Part shown: positions 51,377-60,651 of the stretch, in pieces
Layout: each line of letters starts with the position of its first letter
How positions within the stretch are numbered: the first letter of the stretch is position 1
Source of the DNA: Marinobacterium rhizophilum DSM 18822
Lineage (GTDB): Bacteria; Pseudomonadota; Gammaproteobacteria; Pseudomonadales; Balneatricaceae
Reading direction: 5' to 3'
Length of the DNA stretch: 64,000 nt
Assembly (NCBI RefSeq): GCF_000378045.1
Contig: NZ_KB899103.1
Coordinates: 1-64,000, forward strand
Notes under the pieces: model-generated
Database searches by the model: none
Seen by the model: the letters and a program-made list of their open reading frames with translations, nothing else
What the model was told of the DNA's origin: nothing
Made by a program: the position numbers and the translations under genes

Positions 51377-52462
51377 TTAGACTCGCGGGCCGGGTTGCTG
51401 CAGCGGATTGAGGTCGTCCGGCCGCCAGCCAACATAGGCCTGGTCGCCAGGGTGCAGCGGGGCTTGCAGGTATTCGGTATCGGGCTGGTGGATCGACAGT
51501 TGCAATCCATCCTCTGCGCGGGTGCGCACATGTACATAGCTGCCCTGGTATTCAACCGATTCAACCTGCAGTGGCAAGGGTTGGGCAGCGTCAAAGGGGC
51601 TTGGGCTGACGCGGATATGATCGCAGCGCAGGGATACCTGTACCTGCTCGATGTTGGCAGGGGCATGCGGCGATGCCGGCAGCGTCAGCGTGCGGTCGTC
51701 GCTGATCTGCAGCCCGTCAGCCGTCAGGCGGCCTTCGAGAATGTTATGCCCACCGATAAAGCCGGCGACAAAGGCGGTTCGCGGGGTTCGGAATATGCCC
51801 TGGGGATTATCGATCTGTTCGATGGAGCCGTTGTTCATGACCACCACCGAGTCGGCCAGTGCAAAGGCTTCTTCCTGTGAGTGGGTGACATGGATAAAGG
51901 TGATGCCCAGCTGCTGCTGGATCCGTTTCAGTTCGGCGCGCATGCGGGTACGCAGAAAAGGGTCGAGCGCGGAGAGGGGTTCGTCGAGCAGAATGACCTC
52001 GGGCTGGTTGATCAGCGCCCGGGCCAGCGCGACACGCTGTTGCTGGCCACCGGACAGCTGTTCGGGAAAGGCATCGGCATAGGATTCCATATTGACCAGC
52101 TGCAGCATTTCCAGCGCTCGCGCTCGACGCCTGGCCTTATCGACGCCGGCAATCTTCAGGCTGAAGGCGACGTTGTCGAGGCTGCTGAGGTGCGGAAACA
52201 GGGCGTAGTTCTGAAACATCATCGCAGTACCGCGTTTGCGTGGCGGCAGATCGGTGACATTGCGGTTATTGAGCAGGATATCGCCCTCGCTGACCGCTTC
52301 ATGGCCTGCGATCATGCGTAGCGTGGTCGATTTTCCGCACCCGCTGGGACCCAGGAGGCAGCAGTAAGAGCCGCCCGCGATGGCCAGGTTGATTTCGCTG
52401 ACTGCCAGGTTGTCGCCATAGCGTTTAACGACACCGACCAGTTCGACAGAACCCTTGTTCAT
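51377..52462 (-). CDS. ABC importer ATPase (PotA-like)
   Basis: A 361-residue ATP-binding subunit. Walker A GPSGCGKST, Q loop FQNYALFPHLS, signature LSGGQQQRVALARAL, Walker B VILLDEPLSALDP, H loop THSQEEAFA, and a C-terminal TOBE domain (about 270-350). AGGA seven bases before ATG 52462 supports this start. First gene of the operon (ATPase, binding protein, two permeases, racemase). Confidence 0.93.
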   Translation of the reverse strand: MNKGSVELVGVVKRYGDNLAVSEINLAIAGGSYCCLLGPSGCGKSTTLRMIAGHEAVSEGDILLNNRNVTDLPPRKRGTAMMFQNYALFPHLSSLDNVAFSLKIAGVDKARRRARALEMLQLVNMESYADAFPEQLSGGQQQRVALARALINQPEVILLDEPLSALDPFLRTRMRAELKRIQQQLGITFIHVTHSQEEAFALADSVVVMNNGSIEQIDNPQGIFRTPRTAFVAGFIGGHNILEGRLTADGLQISDDRTLTLPASPHAPANIEQVQVSLRCDHIRVSPSPFDAAQPLPLQVESVEYQGSYVHVRTRAEDGLQLSIHQPDTEYLQAPLHPGDQAYVGWRPDDLNPLQQPGPRV

Positions 52463-52815
52463 TCGGTTATCCTGCTTTATTGATAACATAGTTGTTAACG
52501 ATTAATGCAGGTGCTGTGCCATGTTTGATTCATTAATTTTTGTTCATTGATTAATATGGATATTTTGAGAGTGTTTGGAGATTGTGGGGGCGGTTGTGCG
52601 AGGTAATCGGGAACGCTGAGTGCACTACAAGAGAGCACTCTGCCTGTTCAGGGGGCAATCAGGCGGGCTTGAGTCATAATCAGAACGGCCTGTTACGGCA
52701 CTTGTTTCGAGAATGATATCGTTAACAATCTAGTGCGGGGCATCGCGTCGGCGTGCTCGGGCGTTTGGTGCTGGTAATGGCCTGGTACGTTTTCGGTCAG
52801 GTGATTGCATGCGAC
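52463..52815. promoter_or_regulatory. operon promoter region with inverted GTTAAC sites
   Basis: A 353 bp region upstream of the ABC operon. An 11-base word TTGTTAACGAT occurs at 52492-52502 and, as its exact reverse complement ATCGTTAACAA, at 52718-52728. Both lie in AT-rich surroundings. Paired inverted operators some 215 bp apart fit a looping regulator (GntR- or LysR-type); none is encoded next to it. Confidence 0.55.
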
Positions 52816-53742
52816 TCAGCCGGCCGGCAGAGGCTGCGCCCAGTGCTGTAATTGTTGCACCGTTGCGGTAACGCCGCCGCATACGATAACCAGTATCGAG
52901 TGGTAGGACAGCAGCAGCTCGGCGTGATCGTAAATCGCGGCCAGTGACGCACCGCAGGCGGGTTCGACCACCAGGCGATGGTCGTCCATAAAGCGCAGGC
53001 AGGCGTCGACGGCGGCCTGATCCGATACCACCAGGTTTTGAATGGGGTGACGTGACGTCCAGTCAAAGGCCTGGTCGCATACCTGGCGAGCGCCCAGCGA
53101 CGTGGCGATGCTGCTGATTGAGGGCAGCTCCACCGGTGCGCCGGCCTTGACTGCCGCCGCGAGGGACGCGGCGCCTTCGGTCTCGACCGCCAGCACCGGC
53201 ACATCCTGCCAGCCATGGCGGTGCAGCCCCTCCAGCACGCCACATAACAGGCCGCCGCCGCCCACCGACAGCACCACGAGCTCCGGTTTCAAACCGGTGC
53301 GGGCGACCTCGTCGATCATGGATGCATGGCCCTGCCATAGCAGCGGGTCGTCGAAGGGGTGCAGCATGGCGTCTGTCTCGCCGATCAGTGATAGTGCCAG
53401 GGCATTGGCCTCCTGCCAGGAGGCCCCATGTACCCGCACCTCGGCGTCCTGCTGGCGGATCAGTTCGATGGCCCGCGCGCTGGTGGTTTCCGGTACCACG
53501 ACCAGCACCGGCACCTGCAGGTGGCGTCCGGCATAGGCGACGGCGATGCCGGCATTGCCGCCGGAGGAGGAAACCAGACGCTTGGCGCCGCGGCGCACAT
53601 ACTCGGTACAGGCATGCCCTATGCCGCGGATCTTGAACGATCCTGGTGGCTGCAGGGCCTCCAGTTTCAGCCAGATCGGGCGTTTGGCACCCAGGCTCAG
53701 GGCGCGGGACTCAAGCAACGGAGTTTCGATATGCAGTGGCAT
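52816..53742 (-). CDS. PLP-dependent serine/threonine dehydratase-like enzyme
   Basis: A 308-residue fold-type II PLP enzyme. The lysine motif PPGSFKIRGIGH (Lys near 36) forms the Schiff base, SSGGNAGIAVAYA binds the substrate carboxylate, and SVGGGGLLCGVLEGL binds the PLP phosphate. Serine/threonine dehydratases and eukaryote-like serine racemases/dehydratases share this set. No ACT domain, so it is a catabolic type. It precedes the ABC/racemase operon on the same strand, suggesting joint use in amino-acid degradation. Confidence 0.88.
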   Translation of the reverse strand: MPLHIETPLLESRALSLGAKRPIWLKLEALQPPGSFKIRGIGHACTEYVRRGAKRLVSSSGGNAGIAVAYAGRHLQVPVLVVVPETTSARAIELIRQQDAEVRVHGASWQEANALALSLIGETDAMLHPFDDPLLWQGHASMIDEVARTGLKPELVVLSVGGGGLLCGVLEGLHRHGWQDVPVLAVETEGAASLAAAVKAGAPVELPSISSIATSLGARQVCDQAFDWTSRHPIQNLVVSDQAAVDACLRFMDDHRLVVEPACGASLAAIYDHAELLLSYHSILVIVCGGVTATVQQLQHWAQPLPAG

Positions 53743-54023
53743 CGTGGTCGTCTTTGGTTGCGGTTGCCGGGGCTTGTCATACTCAAGCCGGTGCAGGTTG
53801 TACCTTAATTGACCATAAGCGGGGCGCCTTGGGCAACTCCCGCCAGGGTCTTTTTGCAGGCTGCAGAAAGCGTGGCTGCTGCAGCTTTGCCGCTATCACA
53901 TGCGCTCCACGCGGGTGGACGCCTTCGGCGGGTCGTACTGCACGCTATTGCCGCGATGTCATCGGGGTGTCACGCAGGCACACTAGATTAACGTCCACTT
54001 ATATGCTTAGCGGAGTAATTCTG

Positions 54024-56198
54024 ATGTCCGAGCGACGTTTCACGCGGGCGACCCTGGCCCTGCTGGTAGCAGCTGCCGCCAGTACGGCGCAGGCGCAGTC
54101 TTTCAACCGAATTGCCAGCTTCCCGGTGGCTCAGAACATGACTGCCAGCCAGGATCCCGCCGGCAAAACCTCGGCTGAAATCATTGCCGCGTCGGCTGAC
54201 GGCCTGACGCTGGTGTACTCGGACAGCCCGCGTGGCGGTCTGGGGTTCGTGGATATTAGTGACGCTGCCAAGCCCCGCGCGGCGGGCTTTGTCGATATGG
54301 GGGGTGAACCGACATCGGTGGCCACCATCGCCAACCTGGTGCTGGCAGGCGTGAATACATCATCCAGCTTTACGGCGCCATCGGGCTTCCTGGCGGCGGT
54401 CTCGCTGCGGGACCAGACCGAAAAGGGGCGTTGTGACCTGGGTGGGCAGCCGGACTCGGTGGCCATCTCCAAAGACGGACGCTTTGCCGCCGTGGCGATC
54501 GAAAATGAGCGGGACGAAGACCTGGGGGACGGTGCTCCCGGCCAGCTGCCGGCCGGTTTTCTGGTGATACTGCCACTGCAGGACGGCATACCACAGTGCG
54601 ACGCGCTGCGCAGGGTCGAGCTGACCGGGCTGGCGGAGATCGCCAGCGAGGATCCGGAGCCTGAGTTTGTAGACTTCAATGATCGCAACGAGGTCGTGGT
54701 CACGCTGCAGGAGAACAATCACCTGGCGATCGTGGCCGCCGAAACGGGCGAGATTGTGCATCACTTCAGCGCAGGTTCAGTGGATTTGGCCGGTATCGAT
54801 ATCGCCAAGGACGGTCAGCTCGATTTCACGGGCAGCCGGCCTGGCGTGCTGCGTGAGCCGGATGCCGTGAAGTGGCTCGATGACGAACGCTTCGTTATCG
54901 CCAACGAAGGTGATTACCAGGGCGGCGCCCGTGGCTTTACGATCTTCCACAGGGACGGCCGGGTATTGTTTGAATCCGGTGCCGACTTTGAGCATCGCAT
55001 CGTGCAGGCTGGCCACTACCCGGAAAAACGGTCCGGCAAAAAGGGCGCCGAGCCTGAAGGCGTGGCGGTCGGTGTCTTTGGCGAGCAGCGCTATATCTTC
55101 GTGCTGTCCGAGCGGGCGTCCGTTATTGGTGTCTACCGTGACACCGGCGCGGCACCTGAGTTTGTGCAGCTGTTGCCTTCGGGCATCGCGCCGGAGTCGG
55201 CAGTGGTGATTCCGGCCCGCGGCCTGCTGGCCAGCGCCAACGAAAAGGACCTGCTGGAAGATGGCGGTGCCCGCTCCCATGTCATGCTGTATCGTTTGGG
55301 TGAGGCGGCGCCTGCCTACCCGCAACTGGTCTCCGGCTCTGATGCCAGCGGCATGCCCGTGGGCTGGGGCGCACTGTCGGGACTGGCGGCGGACCCAGGC
55401 AAACCTGGCCTGCTGTATGCCGTGAATGACAGCTTTTACAGCCAGCAGCCAACCATTTTCACGATCGATGCCAGCCGCACGCCGGCCCTTATTACCGCGG
55501 CGACGCCCGTGACACTAAACGGCAAGGTGGCCGAGAAGCTGGATCTGGAAGGCATCGTCGCCGATGGTCAGGGCGGCTTTTGGCTGGCGTCCGAGGGGCG
55601 TACCGACAAGGACATTCCCCACGCCATTTACCACAGCAACGCCGCGGGCGAGATTGACCGCACGCTGAACTTTCCGCCTGAACTGCTGCAGCATGAAAAA
55701 CGTTTTGGCGCCGAGGGCATCACCCTCATCGGCGACCGGCTCTGGATTGCCATTCAGCGTTCATGGAAGGATGATCCGGAGAATACCGTCAAGCTGGTGT
55801 CCTATGACCTGAAAACCGATCAGTGGGGCGCTGTGCGCTATCCGACGGAGACGGCCCGCCAGGGCTGGGTAGGGCTGTCCGAGATCAGCCGTGCAGAGGA
55901 TGGCGTCTATATTATCGAGCGTGATAACCAGATCGGCGAGCAGGCCGCCATCAAGCGCCTTTACCGCGTGGCGCTCAGCGAGTTGACTCCGGCGCCGCTG
56001 GGATCCGATCTGCCGCTGGTAAACAAGCAGCTGCTGCGCGATTTTATTCCCGATCTGAAAGCGCTGAATGGTTTTGTCGTCGACAAGATCGAGGGCTTCA
56101 CAGTGGATGCGGCGGGCAATGGCTTTGCCGTGACCGATAACGACGGCGTGGATGACAGCTCCGGCGAGACCTATTTCTTCCCGACCGGCAAGCTTTAG
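54024..56198 (+). CDS. secreted phytase-like/esterase-like beta-propeller protein
   Basis: A 724-residue exported protein: signal peptide (about 1-25, ending STAQA), then two parts. Residues 30-380 resemble a seven-bladed lactonase/choice-of-anchor propeller (VDMGGEPTSVATIANLVLAG, DLGGQPDSVAISKDGRFAAV). Residues 430-724 match the phytase-like esterase domain (GWGALSGLAADPGKPGLLYA, DLEGIVADGQGGFWLASEGR, EKRFGAEGITLIGDRLWIAI). Function in phosphate release is possible but unproven. ATG 54024 has GGAG 9 bases upstream. The TAG stop lies inside a motif shared with the MITE-like element at 62774. Confidence 0.82.
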   Translation: MSERRFTRATLALLVAAAASTAQAQSFNRIASFPVAQNMTASQDPAGKTSAEIIAASADGLTLVYSDSPRGGLGFVDISDAAKPRAAGFVDMGGEPTSVATIANLVLAGVNTSSSFTAPSGFLAAVSLRDQTEKGRCDLGGQPDSVAISKDGRFAAVAIENERDEDLGDGAPGQLPAGFLVILPLQDGIPQCDALRRVELTGLAEIASEDPEPEFVDFNDRNEVVVTLQENNHLAIVAAETGEIVHHFSAGSVDLAGIDIAKDGQLDFTGSRPGVLREPDAVKWLDDERFVIANEGDYQGGARGFTIFHRDGRVLFESGADFEHRIVQAGHYPEKRSGKKGAEPEGVAVGVFGEQRYIFVLSERASVIGVYRDTGAAPEFVQLLPSGIAPESAVVIPARGLLASANEKDLLEDGGARSHVMLYRLGEAAPAYPQLVSGSDASGMPVGWGALSGLAADPGKPGLLYAVNDSFYSQQPTIFTIDASRTPALITAATPVTLNGKVAEKLDLEGIVADGQGGFWLASEGRTDKDIPHAIYHSNAAGEIDRTLNFPPELLQHEKRFGAEGITLIGDRLWIAIQRSWKDDPENTVKLVSYDLKTDQWGAVRYPTETARQGWVGLSEISRAEDGVYIIERDNQIGEQAAIKRLYRVALSELTPAPLGSDLPLVNKQLLRDFIPDLKALNGFVVDKIEGFTVDAAGNGFAVTDNDGVDDSSGETYFFPTGKL

Positions 56199-56209
56199 GA
56201 AGCTGTCCG
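56195..56209 (+). repeat. solo copy of the MITE terminal motif
   Basis: TAGGAAGCTGTCCGA differs by one base from the left end at spoT (TAGGAGGCTGTCCGA, 62773-62787). In both cases the first three bases are the stop codon of the upstream gene. The rest of the element is not found here. Confidence 0.6.
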
Positions 56210-56730
56210 ACTGAACACCAAGCTGCAATGCCCCTGGCAATGACCTGCTCAGCCCGACTGGCCGCTAGCCCGCAGAGCGTCCGGCACTGAGGCCGCAGGT
56301 AAACAGATAACAGGCTGAGTCCGCTCCGCAGCACCCTGGGTGCTGCGGATTTTTTGCGTTAAGCGCCGGCGCTGAATTTGGCCGGCCGATCCTGCCAGGC
56401 CAGGCTTATGCGCTGTATGATGCGATGTAACGGGGCCCATTGGCCGCCGAGGCTTGTTGCATCTGGCGTGCCAGTGCAGTATTGGTATTAGGATTGATTA
56501 TTAATACGCTGGGTTAATACTCGAAACGGGATGCTGCATGTTTGGGCCATCTTCTGCTGGGAACGGCCCATGGCGAGCACTCGAAAAGCCAGCAGATCCG
56601 TGCATCTGTGCCCACTCTTTCAGGTTCAAGAGTCGCTGGCGTGGCCGGAAAACCGCCAAACAAAGTGTTTGCGAGCCTTTCCGACTTTACCGATAATGAA
56701 TCAACTGTATAAGGATATCAGGTCGCACTT
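56199..56730. other. 532 bp spacer
   Basis: Holds the strong terminator at 56325 and an AT-rich stretch (56480-56520, with ATTATTAATACGC and GGGTTAATACTC) that may be a promoter. A 74-codon frame (56531-56755) lacks a ribosome site and overlaps the next gene. No supported gene. Confidence 0.45.
56325..56355 (+). terminator. terminator after phytase-like gene
   Basis: Stem TCCGCAGCACC/GGGTGCTGCGGA with a T6 tract, 127 bases downstream of the stop codon. Confidence 0.9.
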
Positions 56731-57237
56731 ATGTATTTTCTGCGCTCTGTCGTAATGTGCTGCCTGTTATCGGCGATGGGCATCCAGACGATGGCCGGTA
56801 GCCTGCCGCAGCCGTCCGGCCGCGTGATCCTTACCGTGGAAGGCGCCCTGAGCAATACCAACGGCGACGGGGTTGCCCGCTTCGACCGCGAGATGCTGGA
56901 AGACCTGTCCATGCACCTGACCCGCACCGATACCCCCTGGACCGAGGGTGTGATCGCGTTTGAAGGGCCGTTGGGACGCCGCCTGCTCGATTATGTGGGG
57001 GCCCGGGGGCAAACCCTGATTGTCACGGCGCTGAACGATTACAGCACTGAGGTGCCGCTGGCCGATTTCTATGAATATGATGTAATCTTGGCGCTGAAGA
57101 TGGATGGTGATTACATCCGGATTCGTGACAAGGGACCGATCTTCATTGTCTATCCGTTTGCGGATAATCCCGCATTGCATACAGAAGTCATTCATAATCG
57201 GTCGGTCTGGCAGCTTAAGAGCATTCGAATAAAGTAA
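56731..57237 (+). CDS. periplasmic molybdopterin-fold protein, likely sensor partner
   Basis: A 168-residue exported protein: signal peptide (about 1-23), then a small sulfite-oxidase/YedY-type molybdopterin-binding fold ([73 protein letters not shown] and a final RSVWQLKSI). It has no conserved cysteine for molybdenum, so probably no cofactor. It ends 31 bp before the hybrid kinase, a gene pairing that suggests it binds a ligand for the kinase. Confidence 0.75.
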   Translation: MYFLRSVVMCCLLSAMGIQTMAGSLPQPSGRVILTVEGALSNTNGDGVARFDREMLEDLSMHLTRTDTPWTEGVIAFEGPLGRRLLDYVGARGQTLIVTALNDYSTEVPLADFYEYDVILALKMDGDYIRIRDKGPIFIVYPFADNPALHTEVIHNRSVWQLKSIRIK

Positions 57238-57268
57238 CGAATGCGCCAAGGGCGGCGGAGGATACAGT

Positions 57269-59599
57269 TTGCGATTCCCAGTGCCCAAGTGGCCCCCTTC
57301 CAAGTCCAGGCGTGGCTCCGTTTATTTTCTGTTTTTTGTTTCCCTTGTCTGTCTGCTGGCCTCGCTTGCGCTGTTCAATACGCTGGTGAAGCGTCAGCAA
57401 GTGCTGTTCGAGGTGGCTACCGAAGAAGCGCTCTGGTCTGCCTACCAGGTTGACCGCGAGAGCCTGAAACTCAAAAACGCCATTAGCCGTTACGCCACGG
57501 GTCACAGCAATGAGTTGCTGGATGATGTCGAGGTGCGCTTCGAAATTCTATACAGCCGCATTGGTCTGCTTGAGCAGGGGGAGTTGGCTGCCGTTTATCA
57601 GCGCGAGCCTAAACTGGCCCAGCAGGTAGCACACATTCGTACCGCGCTGGGTGTCATGGAGGCTGAGCTGCCCCTGTTGCGTCGGCAGGGACCGACGGCG
57701 TCTTCCTCACTTCTCAATATCGCAACCGAGATTAACAACAGCGCCGAGGCGCTGATCTTCAAGGTCCTGCAAGTACGCGCCGAACAGAAAACCGCCAGTC
57801 GTAATGATTTCTTTCAGCTGCTGGGCTACCTCGGCAGCATGGGCGTTCTGTTGCTGTTTGGTATCGGCGGCATCATGACGCTGTTGTTCCGACAAATGAT
57901 GCTGGAGCAGCGCGCACGTGAACAGGCGGAACAGCTCAGCGAACAGCTCAGGCTCAGTGCAGCCCAGGCCGATACGGCGAACCAGGCCAAATCCGAGTTT
58001 CTGGCGACGATGAGCCACGAAATTCGCACGCCCCTGAACGGCGTGATCGGCATGAGCAGTCTGCTGCTCGATACCCCGTTGGCGCCACAGCAGCGCCACT
58101 ATGCCCGCACCATCGGCGAATCCGCTGAAGCGCTGCTGAAAATTCTCAACGATGTGCTGGATATTTCCAAGATGGAAGCGGGCCGGCTGGAACTGGATCT
58201 GAGCGAGTTTGACCTGCAGACGCTGCTCGCGGGCAGTGTGGAGCTGCTCTCCGTGCGGCTCGATGACAAGCAGGTCAGCCTGAGTCTTGAAATTGATGCA
58301 TCCGTGCGCGGCTATTACCGGGGGGATGCCGGGCGACTGCGCCAGGTGCTACTGAATCTGCTGGGCAACGCGGTCAAATTTACCGAACGTGGCCAGGTGC
58401 GGCTGCGGGTCAGTCCGGTACCGGGAGCTGAACCTGGCTGGCAGAAGCTGCTGTTTGAAGTTGAGGACACGGGCATCGGCATTTCACCAGAGGCGCAGCC
58501 CCGGCTGTTTGCGATGTTTGTGCAGGGAGATGCGCGCACTGCCAGGCGCTATGGGGGAACGGGGCTGGGGCTTGCAATCTGCAAGCGCATTGTCGAGCAG
58601 ATGCACGGCCGGATTGGCTTTGACAGCGAGGCGGGCAAGGGCAGCCGGTTCTGGTTCCGCCTGGCGCTGGAGCGGTGCGAGGGCAGCACTCTGCCGGCGG
58701 ATGGCACGGATGACGCGGCCGATGTAGCGCGACTCAGGGAGCGCCCCATGCAGGTGCTCATAGTCGAGGATAACCCGGTCAATCAGCAGGTCGCCCAGGG
58801 TATTCTGGCGTTCCTGGGCCAGCAGGTAATACTGGCTGAAAACGGTGTACAGGCGCTGCAGTGCCTTGAAAACAGTCACATCGATCTGATTCTCATGGAT
58901 GTGCAGATGCCCGTCATGGATGGGCTGGAGGCCACCCGGGCGATTCGCGCCATGCCGGCACCGCTGAACCGGGTGCCGATTATCGGTATGACCGCCAATG
59001 TCATGCAGCAGGATCAGCGTGCCTGTCTGGAGGCCGGTATGGATGCGTGCCTGGGCAAGCCGGTCAGGCGCCAAAGCCTGGCGGCCATGCTGCGCCGCTT
59101 TAATGAACAGATGCCCGAGGCAGCAGAGTCCTGCGCTCAAAGCCTGGCAGGGCCCAGCATCACGAGCCCGGTCGAGCCTGCCGTCCATGCGTTCAGCCAG
59201 GTACTGCAAAGTCCCACGGACGTGCAGGCGTTGCTGGACTCGAGTCGGCTGGATACGGCGTTGCTCGGCTCTTTGGCGGACACGATCGGGACCGACAACT
59301 GTCTGGGGTTGCTGGCAGATTTTCGCGCCAGCCTGGCCGATTGCCGCGCGCGTTTGACCGACGCGCTGGCCCAGGCCGATCAGGTCGAAATGAAACGGCT
59401 GTGCCACGGCGCGCGCGGCTCTGCCCTTAATCTGGGCTTCACCCAGCTGAGCGGTCAGCTGGCGGCGGTGGAGGCCGCCATCACCCAGGGGGCAGAGCTT
59501 GAGGGTCCCCTGGCGCAGCTACACCTGGGTTTCGAGGCCGCCGAGACCATCATGGCGCCAACCATTTTGCGTCAGGTACTGGATGCCACCGATGTATGA
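57269..59599 (+). CDS. tripartite hybrid sensor histidine kinase
   Basis: A 776-residue membrane kinase. TM1 (about 18-40), a helical periplasmic domain (about 42-180), TM2 (about 188-208), HisKA with His250 in [14 protein letters not shown], HATPase ([21 protein letters not shown]), a receiver domain with Asp544 in [13 protein letters not shown], and a C-terminal Hpt domain with His713 in [13 protein letters not shown]. BarA/ArcB-like layout; the output regulator is not adjacent. A TTG start at 57269 with GGAGG six bases upstream is taken, as no ATG precedes TM1. Likely co-transcribed with the molybdopterin-fold gene. Confidence 0.88.
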   Translation: MRFPVPKWPPSKSRRGSVYFLFFVSLVCLLASLALFNTLVKRQQVLFEVATEEALWSAYQVDRESLKLKNAISRYATGHSNELLDDVEVRFEILYSRIGLLEQGELAAVYQREPKLAQQVAHIRTALGVMEAELPLLRRQGPTASSSLLNIATEINNSAEALIFKVLQVRAEQKTASRNDFFQLLGYLGSMGVLLLFGIGGIMTLLFRQMMLEQRAREQAEQLSEQLRLSAAQADTANQAKSEFLATMSHEIRTPLNGVIGMSSLLLDTPLAPQQRHYARTIGESAEALLKILNDVLDISKMEAGRLELDLSEFDLQTLLAGSVELLSVRLDDKQVSLSLEIDASVRGYYRGDAGRLRQVLLNLLGNAVKFTERGQVRLRVSPVPGAEPGWQKLLFEVEDTGIGISPEAQPRLFAMFVQGDARTARRYGGTGLGLAICKRIVEQMHGRIGFDSEAGKGSRFWFRLALERCEGSTLPADGTDDAADVARLRERPMQVLIVEDNPVNQQVAQGILAFLGQQVILAENGVQALQCLENSHIDLILMDVQMPVMDGLEATRAIRAMPAPLNRVPIIGMTANVMQQDQRACLEAGMDACLGKPVRRQSLAAMLRRFNEQMPEAAESCAQSLAGPSITSPVEPAVHAFSQVLQSPTDVQALLDSSRLDTALLGSLADTIGTDNCLGLLADFRASLADCRARLTDALAQADQVEMKRLCHGARGSALNLGFTQLSGQLAAVEAAITQGAELEGPLAQLHLGFEAAETIMAPTILRQVLDATDV

Positions 59600-59669
59600 G
59601 GTTCGGCGCCGGGCGCGGATTGGTTTATCATGTGCGCCTGTCAGCCTTATGTTTACCCGGAGCGGCTAA

Positions 59670-60290
<621 letters not shown>

Positions 60291-60352
60291 GCGCACTCGA
60301 GTAGAATCCCCCGTCTTTTTGTTTGCAGTTTACTGCCTTTTCGAGGTTCAAG

Positions 60353-60565
60353 ATGGCACGAGTAACAGTTGAAGATTGCCTGGAAAACGTTGATAACCGT
60401 TTCGAACTCGTTATGGTTGCAGCAAAACGTGCGCGTCAGCTGGCCACCGGTGGCAAAGAAGCCAAGGTCGACTGGGAAAACGACAAGGTTACCGTTGTTG
60501 CTTTGCGTGAAATTGCCGAAGGTTTTACCGATAAGCGCGTATTGGACGATCAGGAAGAAGACTGA
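60353..60565 (+). CDS. rpoZ: RNA polymerase omega subunit
   Basis: A 70-residue protein starting [10 protein letters not shown] and containing [20 protein letters not shown] and [15 protein letters not shown], as in E. coli omega. Stabilises beta-prime folding and contributes to ppGpp binding, and is adjacent to spoT. Start ATG 60353 by homology; GAGGT lies 8-9 bases upstream. Confidence 0.97.
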   Translation: MARVTVEDCLENVDNRFELVMVAAKRARQLATGGKEAKVDWENDKVTVVALREIAEGFTDKRVLDDQEED

Positions 60566-60651
60566 TCTTCCAGAAAGCTTCGTGATACGGCATCATTTCA
60601 GGTAACACTCGAGGGCATAGCCGACGCTAGCCCCGTACTGCCGGAGTCTCG

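Noticed and set aside
49931-51880. 649-codon antisense frame over the solute-binding protein and ATPase genes
   Set aside because: Spans two genes with clear homology on the opposite strand; no domains in its own translation.
53646-54023. 126-residue N-terminal extension of the phytase-like protein
   Set aside because: It would bury the signal peptide; GGAG before ATG 54024 and the signal sequence define the start.
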